A stretch of 64,000 nt of DNA from Xylaria sp. FL1777 (Eukaryota > Ascomycota > Sordariomycetes > Xylariales > Xylariaceae), in NCBI GenBank assembly GCA_022578965.1, contig MU400512.1, forward strand, positions 558,001-622,000. The letters run 5' to 3'. Made by a program: the position numbers and the translations under genes. Every line of letters begins with the position of its first letter. Positions within the stretch are counted from its first letter, which is position 1. This document shows positions 35,370-47,221 of the stretch, piece after piece. Below the pieces are notes generated by a model. It had not been told where the DNA came from, ran no database searches, and was given only the letters and a program-made list of their open reading frames with translations.

Positions 35370-38090
35370 TCATCGCTTGAATGTTGCACTCTTCCCGGCC
35401 TTCCCCCCATGCATCCTACCTGCAGGCTTTGGGCCCTCGGCAGTTAGGGCGTAAGGATTAAACCTAGCCTTTCGCGTATCATTCATATTATTCGCTGTAG
35501 CGTTATCTGCTTTGAGAACTGACTTTGCAGTGCTGTAGTCGAAGGGCTCATCACTTTCATCAGCCTCCTCTTTGCTTGTAGAAGCCATACTTTTGTTCTT
35601 AGCCTGTTCGGCCTTTTTACGGTCCTTCCGTTCCTTCTTCTCTGCTTTGCGGGCAAGCCTAAGTGCCTTTTTCTTGGCTTTCTTTGCCTTCCTTTCTGTA
35701 TCACTCTGATCCTCGTCGGGAACAGCAATCTCTTCCTCACTACTTCCTAGTGTCGATTTGAATCCGGGGGCAGTCGGCTCTGGTATCGCGACATTGAGTT
35801 CCGATTCGGCATCCGATTCTGAACTGTATCCAGATTCCGGAGCTTTGCGCTTCATGCCAGCTTTGAGCGTGAATTCGCTATCCTCAGGTATTGGGTCGTT
35901 ACCATTGGTGACTTCGGTAGCTAACTGTTCCGACGTAGTCATTTCCCGATTTGGATTTTGACTTGTGTCATCTGCTAGCTTGGCGGACTGGACAAATTGA
36001 GCCCAAGGGAGCTCAAACTGATTCTGCTTGGGGAGAGATTTCTGACAATGAGAATCCCATCGGCTGCTTATGGGGACATCGCCCCATAATCGAGATGAAT
36101 AAGAGATGAGATCGTTCGTATCAAGTGCGTCCTTAGCACGTTCCTTGAGCTGTGGTAATACCGAACGAGCAACCACGCCGATACCGATGGTAGGTGCATT
36201 GCCGCGAATGACTTCTGCCACACTGGGCCCGTTAGCACCTGTGGCAATCGCCTTCGTGATGATTTCAAACAATTTTGACACTTCTCGCTTGGCTAGGAAT
36301 GAACCCGAATCCAATAGGGCGTGGAGAGCTTTAGGGTCGGGGGGTAGCCGCCTTGCAATGTCGAAAACCGTTGCGTTGTTCATAATGAAAAGAGGACTTT
36401 CGTCTTCCTTGCGCGCTAGTTCGTCTCGCCATTGATGAATGGCACGGAAGACCGAGAATTGTTCCTTGGAGAATTTTCCAGTTGATTGTCGAATGAGCAT
36501 ACTAAACCAACCAAAAGGACCTTGACCGGTCTCTGCATCATACATGGATACTTCATGCCTACGAAGCGATGTCTCCTTTGACTTGTTTAAGACGTGGCGC
36601 ATGAGATCATGGCTTGACGTATCTGGCTGGATAGATGATAGAAGCTCATTTCGAAGGTTGTCATAAATGTAGAGAAGGTAATGGGTGTCCGATCGTGCGT
36701 AGTACAGCATTTCCTCTGGAATTGGCCTATGATGTTTATTAGTTAGATTGGAAAAGAGGGAAATTCTCTAGATATAACGCACCGAATCCTCCAGTCCGCC
36801 AACTGATATTTCTTATCTGCGTCAAAATCTACAAATCTTTTGAGAAGATACGCGAGACTGCGTCCCGGGTACTGTAGAGCGCAAGCGGCTTCGAATGTAT
36901 CAAATAAACCGACGATATAGAGACCGCAATCTCGCTGAAGCCAGATAATATCCATATATGCGCCGTGTAGCACCTAACATCTGTTAGAATATGGATGTTG
37001 GTAGAGAATGATGTGGGGCTTGGTTACCTTAATGATGTTAGGATCGGCAAATACCTCGTTCAGGACTTCTAATTTGTGACGCCAGGGCTGTAGGGTGTCT
37101 ATTATCCAATCCTTCTCGCGGGTACTTATTTGCATAAGGGATAGTAGGCCGGTATAAGTTCGAAAATCGTGATGCTCTGTATCAATGGCGATCTCAGTCG
37201 CACCCTTTAACTCATCTAGCATAGCTAGAACCCCATCAAATGTGTCGACGAAAGTAGCTGTAGTGGATTCAAAGGGAAGATATCGAATTGGATCCTTCTG
37301 TTGGTAGATTGCCTCGGGATATTCTAAAGCACGGATTTCCGTCTCGTAGGGATGTTTGTACCTAGAGTCTACCATCAGCTCTCTACTCTAATTAGGATCC
37401 CGAAGTTGTTCTCTAGTATGGTTCGTACGCCTTGTTTTCGGCCGTTCAAGGTGCGCTACACTGGTAGCTCCTCAATAGTAAAACAGTGGTGGAAGAGTTG
37501 AGTGTTAGAAAGTCATACTGAGTAGATTGGGATTCGTCTTCGAAGACCCCGAGACTCTCATCGAGGGGGAGAGTGGAATGTGGCTTTTGGGTGAGGATCG
37601 GCTTCCACGGCGAGGGGTCGTGATTGTTGGGCTTCAACTCAAAGGTATTCTGGGGCTTAAGGACGTTCGCGCGGCGGATGGACTGGTCTAGCGCGTATCG
37701 AGACTTCTTCGCGGGAGCAGAATACTGGTCCCCTGGGGCAGCCTTCCTCTTGATAGCGCCGGTGTATTCGTCCAGACACATGTCGGCCTTCTCGAGCAGG
37801 TTATCGAGGACGTCGACGATTCGCGACCAATGGACGTCTACATCGTCAGCATCTTCCAGACTCGGCCCGGCTACGTCGCCACCCCTAGTGGCCGACTGGA
37901 GGAGCGAGGAGGTGAGGCCTAGAAGGCGCGAAGAGGTATCGTCGAGCTCTTCAGCAACGGCTGGGTTGCTGGTGCGTTGAAAGCTCAGGTCTTCGGCCGC
38001 GATCTGGTTTGCTAGTCGCGTGGTGGAGACGAGCGCATTTTGGATGGTCTCCTGAAAGGACTTGAAATCTTGGGAGGAATCCATCGTCAT
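35370..38090 (-). CDS. rrp6: Rrp6, nuclear exosome 3'-5' exoribonuclease
   Basis: Four exons on the minus strand: 38090-37519, 37361-37028, 36973-36783 and 36726-35370, all in phase, give 817 residues. Rrp6 (EXOSC10) trims and degrades rRNA, snoRNA and aberrant RNA with the nuclear exosome. The N-terminal PMC2NT domain covers about residues 10-110. The DEDDy exonuclease follows: [23 protein letters not shown] (D and E of exo I), [19 protein letters not shown] (exo II) and [17 protein letters not shown] (Tyr and Asp of exo III). An HRDC domain comes next ([19 protein letters not shown]). The C-terminus is Lys-rich ([23 protein letters not shown]), consistent with nuclear localisation. The start may be the ATG at 38090 or 38084. 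Confidence 0.95.
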
Positions 38091-40518
38091 CTCATCTCAC
38101 CTCGTCTCCGTGCTGGCATACCACACGCGTGTAGCAACGGCGGATGTTGGTAAATGGACGAGGTCCTGCGAGATGCCTACGCAAAATAGACTAATAGGTA
38201 ATAACTAAAAATTGTAGGTTGGGAGAAGATCACTATGCCGACCGATAAGATACAATGACGATAACGAAACTTGCAGCTCTTATCTAATGAGACATGACCC
38301 CACATTGGACCTGCATCTGTATCCACACCTGCATCTACCGCATCTACATGTACTGCTACCTACCTACTACGTAAGGACCGGTATACTAACTGCATCCAAG
38401 TGGACATCTGCTATAATTTATAAACTTACTTGTCTTGTGCTTCTTTTCCACTTCTCACATCCAATTTACCACATCTCTCCGGGTACATCGACAAATACTA
38501 CAAGCTGGTTAAGTTAATATGTCTGCTTCTCTTGCACCTGAGTGCAACGAGGTCAAAGAGTAGGATTCTGGCGAGGCAAGATATGTTCCTAGAAACCCTA
38601 AAGCTAACATGGTTCTACCCAGGCGATATGACACTTGCTTCCTTAAGTGGTACAGTGAGAGTACGCGCTTTCATTGGCCTCTCTAACGTCGTATATGAGG
38701 CCATCTGCTGAAAGCCAAGCACAGAATACCTTCGAGGTAATGGGAAGGCAGATAGTAATGAGTGCTCCAAGCATTTTGAAGACTATCAAAAGTGCTTAAA
38801 GGTGGGTTGTCGTTACCACTGTAGCCTCATTTCCATTTCATCTTATTCTTGTTCACATCTCTGATTCATCATGGCTATCGCAAAGATCGCACTGGAGGAG
38901 CGTGGTATAGACAAGCTCCTGGCCGAGGCACGCGAGGACAACAAGGAGAGTGACGCTATACATATGAAACGGAAGTGAAAGTCCTCGTATTCACCGACAC
39001 GATGCCGAGTATCCGATGCATGAGCTGCTCAGCTACACGAGAAACGAGAAATAAGGACTAGTCCCCACAATGGTAACGGCGCTAGCAATCAAAGAACCCC
39101 CGGCTCGCCTGGTACGCCTTGCTTACATTGGCCAATTGGTATTGGCTAAAATCTCGGAAACCTGTAGGAACAACGACGCTGCCTTGAAGGGGTGATGGTG
39201 ACGGACTTGGTCGCAGCAGAAGAGCAGGCAGTTAGATCAACTGCCTGCTCTAAGGTCTTGGCGAAGGAGCGGCGTCCAAAGACTGGGGTTGTAATACACG
39301 ACGATATAAGTGGTCAGCAGTCGGCCTACACGAGACATAGACTATAGTACCATCTCAGCTCCGTTTGAAATATATTCTCGTCACTCTTTACTCTCTCTCC
39401 TCTCTTAGGTTCATTTCTCCTTATTTTTTTCCCCCTTCGCGGATTTCGTCCAACCCCGCATTCTCATCACCCATTTCTATCTACTACTGCTTACATCAAA
39501 CCAATTGATTAGGATACATGCGATTGTGCTGGCGGATTCTAATACAATAATTCACGGCCAGAGCGAACACCTCAGTGTAGCAACCTGATGATGGGGAGGG
39601 CGTATTCTGTACATAATAGGTGAAGCTGTCGTGCTCGTGTCAATTTTCCTGGAGCCGCCGTCGCCCGTGTTACCTACCACACGCAGGTCCTACTGTAGGA
39701 GGTACCTACTGCGTACATATATTACGTACCTCGGGCATCGCATAAAGTGCCTTATTAGGATTGTACATCCATTCCCGAGTTTAAGCTGTTATCGATTTCT
39801 TGCGCTGATTCTCACTTCTCATTGGATGATTGATGGCTGCACAAGGATGCGTGCTTCCTCGGCTAGAGCCGCGCGTCCTGCCATCCAGGCGGCTCTGTCC
39901 AGGGGCGGCTGTTCTCAGTGGGTCTCCCTAAACCCAATATGCATTGATCGGTAGCGCCAATGCCCTTTATCCACTATATCGCTGGGCTGCACATCCGTCG
40001 CCAAGTCCACCTTACATGCACAATTACCATACTCAGCAGTAGTAGGTTGGTCGCGACAGCACACAACGACTATCACGGCTGCGCCAATGCGACGCCACCA
40101 TTGACACCCCCAAAAGCCCTACCATAGCGATTTTCTAAACCGGCAACGCACGTCTCGACCGCACCACCTACGATCTCGCCCGCCCCCGACGCTCGTTAGT
40201 ATACAATCAACGTAGGGTAACATAGGGCATTGTATTTGGGCCGAGAGCAAGAGAGGGGAAATTCATCGCCCGCGCCCTTCGTTCGCAAATATCGGCCGTC
40301 ACGAGCCTTGCGCGCTGCACCGTCGAGCTGAGAAATTCGCACAAAGTTGGTCGGAGGACTTGTTGTTGTTCTTGCTGCAACATAGAATCTTGCTAGAATA
40401 GGGCTTTCCAGCCCCTTCGTCGTCAACCGTTCCGTCCGCCATCGTTGTCGTCTTGCTCCAGGGATGCCACTCGGTCGACAATAACCGTTCCTTTCCCTCT
40501 CCTCGTCGCTCGTCCTTT
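38091..40518. other. Intergenic region with coding-like fragments
   Basis: About 2.4 kb. The rrp6 promoter is at the left. At 38871-38978 a 35-codon frame (MAIAKIALEERGIDKLLAE...) follows a pyrimidine-rich leader, and open fragments continue to about 39350. They have coding-like composition, but I cannot assign a family or a full gene. The rest holds nothing I can support. Confidence 0.4.
39221..39251. repeat. 13-bp perfect hairpin
   Basis: AGAGCAGGCAGTT and AACTGCCTGCTCT are exact inverse complements around a 5-nt loop (AGATC). It sits inside an open but unassigned frame, so it may be coincidental or structural. Confidence 0.6.
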
Positions 40519-40930
40519 ATGCACCCCTTTTCCATCCTGACCCTCGCCATCTTTGTAGCTGGCTACATAACTGCTCGATGGGACCTAGTCACTCGGCTAT
40601 ACGAGCTTGCGATCTTTGCCTGGAACAACGGTGTCATAGTGAGCACGACCCCCATATGCCGCCGTATCTTCTCCCCTTCAAGCAGCCGCCTAACCGTCCC
40701 TGTCCTCTAGTCTCGCATCTCTCTAGGCTTCGCCTTTTTGAGTCTTGCGTTTCTTCTTCTTTTCATACCAGTGCAACATATCGCCCGTAGGGAGGCTGAC
40801 CTGGTATGTTTCCACCTCCTACTGCATACGACCTTTCCCTCCTATTTAGGCTAACAGAAAACAGCACCCAAGATCACCGAGCCGGGGCGTCTCCGCTCGG
40901 GAACAGCTTAGGCGCAGAGGCTCTTTCTAG
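40519..40930 (+). CDS. Small conserved fungal membrane protein immediately upstream of gpi1
   Basis: Exons 40519-40638 and 40711-40803, probably joined to 40850-40930, give about 97 residues; if the last intron is retained the frame ends at 40854 with 87 residues. Two hydrophobic helices are clear: FSILTLAIFVAGYITARW near the N-terminus and LGFAFLSLAFLLLFIPV after the first join, followed by a basic ARREADL motif. I remember similar short proteins in ascomycetes, of unknown function. The join at TAG 40710 is phase 0 and gives NGVISRISLGFAFLSL. The stop is only 26 bp before the gpi1 start on the same strand. A longer start at 40453 is possible. Confidence 0.6.
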
Positions 40931-40956
40931 TTGGGGTACTCTGACGCCATCTGGAC

Positions 40957-43296
40957 ATGCCAGAGCACGATGGGCTCATGCGAGTGTTCTGGCCCAGCGA
41001 CATCGTAACTTCTGATCTCCCAGGCGTTCTAGTTGGCTGGAGGAACTCCGACTTAGATGTCGTTGTTGTGGCTGTCTTGGATCATGTAGATGTAAGCAGA
41101 TATCCGCTTTAAATTTCCTTTTATTTTTCTTCCTTGTTAGTAGCATGTCTTTATAACTGATATGCTTATAGCCAAAAAGCGTCGAGAATGCGCTCAAAAC
41201 GGGCATTTTGTTGCGTAATGCCCGTCATTCTATTGCTAGGTTATTCGAGCTCTGTGGCCAAGCCTCTATGCACGTTCTCGGCTTGATAAATGCTGGGCCT
41301 GGTATTATACCTGACCCCTCGTGGGTACAAGCGACCACCTTTCCTTCTGAACCGTTTCTACGAGTCACCTGCACCAAAGCTTCGACCATTCAGGCTATCT
41401 TATTTGACAGACCTAATCCACTCCGGATGCAGTACATCTCACTAAATCCAATTGCCCTCTCTTTGAGTGGCGAGAATCAAACACTGTATGCCAGCTCTCA
41501 TGAATCCGACGTGGAGGATGAGAGACAAGACCAAAAGAATAAACGGAAAACGAGCCATTTGATGGAGAAAATAAAGCAGCATTCAGTTGTCCGGCATCCT
41601 CCGTCATCGAAGGACAAAGCTCTAGTAAGGATTGTAAATCAGATCAACTGGGCCTGGGAACTCGAACATTTGTTGCAGAAAAATGTCTCTCTTATTGGCC
41701 CTCGTCCTAAGCGTACGCTCAGCGTATCTGAACGCGTCGTGGAGCATGCTACAACCATGAGAGACACGGCAGCGTTATGGGTCTGGGATATGATCATCAT
41801 CTATGTTTTTCCCGTTGTTCGGCGCGCATTCATAATCACTCTCCTAGCACATCGACTTATAGCTGAGGCACTTCTTCTGGTCCTTGAATGGCGCCTTCGT
41901 CCCACGTCTCCTGCACTCAAAGATATCTCAGCAACAGCACAGCAAGTGGAAATTCGCCTCCTGCAATTTTGTTATTGGCCTATGCAATATGTGAAACTAC
42001 GCCGGCGGAAAAACGACTGGGATAGTGTCACGACAAGCCATCCTGATTATATACGTTTCTACAACAGTCTGTGGCTTGTAGCAAACGACGTCATAATTGG
42101 CATTGCTCTAGGGTCCTACATCATCGAGAATGCTGAATGGGTGGCTGATATGATCAATATGCTTCTTGGCAAGTATACTATCACCGCCTTGCAGAGCAGC
42201 ATCTCCTGGCTTATGGGGTGGCCAGCTGGGCTGAAACTCAATAGCGAGTTGGCCTTATTTCTCGGTGATCTGTTCTTATGGGTCATTGACTATTGGTCCA
42301 GTTGTGCCCAGACCTTGGAGCCTTTACTCCCGCAGATCATATGGTTCATTGGATTCTCTAGCTTTGCTGGTGCTAGTATGCCCATTGCCTTATTTTCCGA
42401 TCTATTATCAGCCCTCACCCTCCACATCTATTCGTTCTATCTTGCATCGGCCCGGATATTTCATTGGCAGTTAACCATTCTGCTTTCGCTATTTCAACTC
42501 TTTCGCGGGAAGAAGTATAACGTCTTACGAAACCGAGTAGACTCCTGTGATTACGATCTGGATCAACTGCTCGTTGGCACTATCTTGTTTACTCTCCTCT
42601 TCTTTCTGCTGCCGACCGTCATTGTATTCTACCTCAACTTCGCTCTTGCACGTATGGTCATCATATTGCTCAAAGCGGTGTTCGACACCTTGTTGTCTTT
42701 TTTAAACCACTTTCCACTGTTTGCTTTAATGCTGCGGGCCAAGGACCCTCGACGTCTCCCAGGTACTCCCCTTCCTCCTTTCTATCATGATCCGACGTAC
42801 TGACCTACCACAGGCGGCGTTCGTTTCGAACTTCATGATACCCATAATAGACATAACGTAAATTCATCGTCAATCTCGTCGCCTTTCTCCTCTCCCACCT
42901 CGCTCATACATTTGAAGGCGAGTCTAGAGCATTACTCGTTACTTTTATTGTGCTGTTATTAACACTATGCAGCCGGTTCCCCTTGAGTTTAGTGCCATGT
43001 TCCATCAATACTTCCAGATGGGCAGTCGACTTCGCAAGCACTACCTATCACTCCGTGTGCTGTTCTGCCTTGTCACAGGACGTTTCGTACCGCCTATTCA
43101 CAGGAAAAACTTGTATTCATTACAGTACAGTATGCTTCCTGCTCGCCGGGCGGGCATTACCGACATTTGGGAAGCACTGAACTCGCTGCCAGCTAAGAAA
43201 CCTGTACGATCGCAGTCTTATGGCCTGGCACCCAACGTTACTATGCTGAATGGACGACGACACATGAATGGGCGGGTAACAAGAGGATTGAGGTAG
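40957..43296 (+). CDS. gpi1: Gpi1 / PIG-Q, GPI-GlcNAc transferase subunit
   Basis: Exons 40957-41091, 41172-42762, 42814-42917 and 42973-43296 join in phase to 717 residues. Gpi1 is a subunit of the ER complex that adds GlcNAc to phosphatidylinositol, the first step of GPI-anchor synthesis. The N-terminus reads GLMRVFWPSDI and VLVGWRNS, as in fungal Gpi1. The middle has WAWELEHLL, many membrane helices and the FYNSLWLVANDVIIGIALG motif. The C-terminus has PGGVRFELHDT, FCLVTGRFVPPIHRKNLYSL and QYSMLPARRA. The third intron (42918-42972) begins GCGAGT, so it is a GC-AG intron; the join restores LIHLKPVPLEFSAMFHQYF. Confidence 0.93.
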
Positions 43297-43824
43297 GAAG
43301 AACCCAGTCGACCCTCTGGTCTCATCGGCGTTTAGGGATGGCATTTAGATGGCATGAAACAGACAGCGTCAAGCAAGTGGCTTTTTGTATATAGCAACGG
43401 ATTAAATCGGGCGCAGCACTTTGAATGTGTAACTCGATTGCCACTTGATGTCATTCCTTCTTTCGTATTGTTTTCGCCGCAAAAGGAGATGGGTTATCTT
43501 GAACGACAAACTACTGACACACCCGTAGAAGTTGAGACAGCTTGACTGGCTATGCTTCACAACACTGCTCCACTGATCTTCATGGGGCCTATCTAGGTTG
43601 GGACCTAGCCCGGGAGGTCGCATTTACCTACCTACTAGGTAAGGGATAGATGGTAGGGGATTGTGGGGTAGGCAGGATTCTTCCCAACAACCTCGAGAAC
43701 ATATCCGTACCGTACACCTACGCCTCTGCAGCCCGAACGATATACCGAACCCTTGACGCATAATACTACCCCATATATTTCCCTCACGAGCAGAACCCGG
43801 CGACAATCCCGTCGAGGTTCAACA
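43297..43824. other. Intergenic region between gpi1 and the MOSC fusion gene
   Basis: About 530 bp with the gpi1 3' UTR and the promoter of the next gene. TACCTACC-type repeats lie near 43625-43645. Two short frames are not supported as genes. Confidence 0.5.
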
Positions 43825-45507
43825 ATGGATTCCTCTCCCGAGTCAGATCTTGTGCCTTTGCCTCCAAAGGTTGCCGTGCTAAGTTTGAGAACAGGAAAAG
43901 TGCGGCCGCTCGCAGGTGTCAAGATCACCTCGGCCATCAACAAGCAGCCTCGACGGGGTAGAGTTCGCCTGACCCGGCTTGGTTTTTTGGGCGACGAGCA
44001 TCAGTACCCCCCGCACCAGTCTCCCGACAATGCCGTCCATCAATACGACCCCAGCCACTATGAGCGCTGGAAGACGGAGCTGCCCGGTCGCGACAACAAG
44101 TTCGTTGTCGGCGGGTTTGGCGAGAATATTTCCACCCAGCATCTCTCTGAGAACAATGTCTGTATTGGCGACAAGTTCCGTCTGGGCGATGCCATTATTC
44201 AGGTCACCATGAGTCGTCAGCCGTGCTATAAGCTGAATCATCGTTTTGAATACAAGAAGATGTCCAGCTTGGTGCAGACCACAGGCCGTACTGGGTGGCT
44301 ATATCGTGTGTTGTGTGAAGGCTGGGTCGAAGAGGGCGCCGAGCTGGAGTTGATCGAGCGTATCAATCCGACATGGTCGCTCTCACGCCTGCAGCATTTC
44401 CTGTACACAGACCGAAATAACGCTAAAGCATTAATGCAGCTCATCGCACTACCAGGTCTTAGCAGCGAGCTCGCAGAACTCTTCCAGAAGCGCTTGGAGC
44501 AAGGCGCTGAAGACATGGAAGGTCGTCTGCAAGGCGATGTGACCATGCCTTGGCGTAGTTATACGCTTATCGAGAAGACGCCCTTGACCCCACGCGTTCA
44601 GAAATTCGTCTTCGTTCCCGAGGATGATAATATCGGCACAGGGGACATTCATTTCGGTCGCGTTCCTCATGTTCGCATCAAGTTTGGGCCTGATTCCAAG
44701 TTTACGCGAGCTTACTCTGTAGTTTCTGGTGACATGAAGCGCTTCGAGCTAGGCATCGCAAGAGACGATAATTCACGAGGAGGGTCCCTTTATCTCCACG
44801 ATACCATTGGCGTGGGCGATAAGTTGCAAGTAGCCAAGGGTCACGCTTCAGCACAGGAATGGGACACTGATCAGCACCCCCACGCGAAGAAGCATATTTT
44901 CATTCTCGGCGGTATTGGGGTTACAGCTTTTCTCAGCGAGATTCAAACATTGATTAAGCAATGTGTCCAGCTTGAAATCCATTACGCTGTGAGAAGTCTT
45001 TCGGATGCTGCGTACTTGGATCAACTACCTAGTACCCACACAACCGTTTATGCCAAGACAGAAGGACAACGACTACACGTCAGAAATATTATTCCTTCTC
45101 TCGACGACAATGTTGATCCCCGGGCGGTGATCTACTGTTGCGGACCGACTGGTTTGATTCAGGAAACGCGAAGTATCACCAAGGAATTGGGATATCCCCG
45201 ATCCCACGTTCACTTCGAAGAATTTGGCGGTGCTGCAACCGGCACGGGTGATCCGTTCGAAGCCGAAGTCAAATCGACTGGAAAGGTCCTCCAAGTACCC
45301 CGCGAGAAATCTCTTCTCCAAGTTCTGAATGAGGCCGGCTTCGACATCGACTCGTCCTGTCTCGCAGGCAACTGCGGGGCTTGCATGGTCGACCACTGCA
45401 AGGGCGAGGTCGTACATCAGGGTGTGGCTCTCGACGACGAGCAGAAGAGCACCAGTATGCTCTCTTGCGTCAGCCGCGGGAAGGGAAGAATCACAATTAG
45501 CTGCTAG
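43825..45507 (+). CDS. MOSC-domain / flavin reductase / 2Fe-2S ferredoxin fusion protein
   Basis: Single exon, 560 residues from the ATG at 43825 (584 from 43753, whose extra 24 residues are Arg/Ser/Thr-rich and could be mitochondrial targeting). Domain order: a MOSC domain resembling YiiM, with SRQPCYKLNHRFEYKK whose Cys is the likely molybdenum ligand; a 3-alpha segment; a ferredoxin-reductase-like FAD/FMN domain (TRAYSVVSGD for flavin, ILGGIGVTAFLSEI and YCCGPTGLI for NAD(P)H); and a C-terminal plant-type 2Fe-2S domain (SSCLAGNCGACMVDHC, then MLSC). MOSC enzymes such as mARC and YiiM reduce N-hydroxylated compounds using separate electron donors. Here the donor chain is fused, so it is probably a self-sufficient N-reductase. 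Confidence 0.9.
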   Translation: MDSSPESDLVPLPPKVAVLSLRTGKVRPLAGVKITSAINKQPRRGRVRLTRLGFLGDEHQYPPHQSPDNAVHQYDPSHYERWKTELPGRDNKFVVGGFGENISTQHLSENNVCIGDKFRLGDAIIQVTMSRQPCYKLNHRFEYKKMSSLVQTTGRTGWLYRVLCEGWVEEGAELELIERINPTWSLSRLQHFLYTDRNNAKALMQLIALPGLSSELAELFQKRLEQGAEDMEGRLQGDVTMPWRSYTLIEKTPLTPRVQKFVFVPEDDNIGTGDIHFGRVPHVRIKFGPDSKFTRAYSVVSGDMKRFELGIARDDNSRGGSLYLHDTIGVGDKLQVAKGHASAQEWDTDQHPHAKKHIFILGGIGVTAFLSEIQTLIKQCVQLEIHYAVRSLSDAAYLDQLPSTHTTVYAKTEGQRLHVRNIIPSLDDNVDPRAVIYCCGPTGLIQETRSITKELGYPRSHVHFEEFGGAATGTGDPFEAEVKSTGKVLQVPREKSLLQVLNEAGFDIDSSCLAGNCGACMVDHCKGEVVHQGVALDDEQKSTSMLSCVSRGKGRITISC

Positions 45508-47221
45508 TTACAATGGTTGGGTTCAAATTTAACATCTCTCCATCACTATAGATGCAACTACGTACAGACTTAGAACGAGGGTCTTATCCCCGAAGGTCAT
45601 AGATTTCCAAATCATAATTTATACCTCATGTTTATTATGAAAGAGCTGTTTGATTTACGATTAATGGACAATTCTAATCTAGCTTTTCGGTCCCTAGTGA
45701 TAGCTCGGTCGATGAACCCAGATGATGCAGTAATCCATCATAGCGCTGCACTTACGCAGGGCATCTGAAGCATATTCCAGTGATCATCGAATCCTCACTA
45801 TCGTGCGGCACATATGAAGACATAATTCCTCGCACATCCCCTATATCGCGTTAAGATGCCCTCGGAAAATCGGATGGGTGTCTTATAACTCTCTAGTTAT
45901 GCCAAAGTAAGACGTCTCTTGTTATTCAGGAGCGACTCACTCGTCTGGGCTGACACAGCCACCAGGTGTCAGGTCCGGGGATCCGTCTCAGGGGTCATCT
46001 CAGCCGGTGCTCTCCCAATTAACAGGCAGGTGTTTCTTCATCATTGGGAAAGCAGCAAGTATATAGAATTAAAGGGAAGAGATTAATGTTGCTCACTGCA
46101 GCGCCGAAACTATTCACGGATATCTTTTCCTTGGTGCGCTCTGCTGTATCCGGCTGCAAGTCGATGCGAATAGAAGACATATCCAAACTATCTATTAAAC
46201 TACATTTATACATCCAAAATACCTACCTAGCTACAACTGGTACCAGTGCACTGAGTTAGGCAAGATACTTTTCCATGCGTATATTTCCTCTCCACCTTGT
46301 TTCGCCAACGCCAATTGACACTTATATTAAGGAAATTCTTTTCTGCAATGGGTTGCGATTCTAGAAATGAACATACCCGCTTGTTAAACTTAGACTCGCT
46401 CAGGTAAGCTAGTACAGTTATAAGACGTACAGAAATACACATGCAAACGTACATCTAGTTAACCTAAATTGAACAAGATACTACTAGCTCAGACTGGATA
46501 AATCCAGATCATTGTTCAGACCTTTCTTTAGGCTTAAGCGTACCTAGTCTTTTGTCGTTTTGACCGAGCCTCTTTAGTAATAGACCAGTAGATTATTATG
46601 ATCACTTTGGAGTATTGCCAACCTTTTACTAGGTCACCGGTGTAGCATTATACAGGCTAGCAGCTATAACACTTTGTGTCCAAATCCCTATTGCTGTGTG
46701 TGTGGAATAATATAGGCACTTCGATGCTATTTTGTTGTACTCATATGTAAAACGGTCATATGTTTCAAGAAAGGTTGTGTTATTAATCTCGAGCGTAGAA
46801 TATTGAACTTGTCCTGCGTTCTCATGACTCTACTAATCATACTCAGTACTTATACATGTCTCTGGTCATCATGTGGTTAAAGTGGTATTGTATTGTTCCT
46901 ATGACCTGATCCGGCCAACCTCCCCGACTGCACTGTTACCCCGCTATTCTGCCCGCTACACAGCCCGCTACACAGCGCTACACAGCACCAATATGGTGCC
47001 AATATGATGCAATTTGGAGCTCTACGTCTCCACACCCAATTATCCAATAGAGGGATACATTGCTTCCTAAACCAGTTAGACCAGAATGGTACAGTGAGAG
47101 CCAATGTGCAACAGCCTATCTACACGGTTGTAGGTATATCTCTATCTCTCCGACTCGCGGCGTTGCTGTCTCAACCTCCCCCTCCTTAATATTCTCACAA
47201 AAACAACAGGGAGAAGACGTG
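45508..47221. other. Intergenic region
   Basis: About 1.7 kb with no credible gene; the frames near 46019-46259 overlap in opposite directions without family features. The right end holds the promoter of the amidohydrolase gene and a small tandem repeat at 46952-46985. Confidence 0.5.
46952..46985. repeat. 12-bp tandem repeat
   Basis: Two exact CCCGCTACACAG units are followed by a partial CGCTACACAG unit, about 240 bp before the amidohydrolase start. A role is not evident. Confidence 0.6.
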
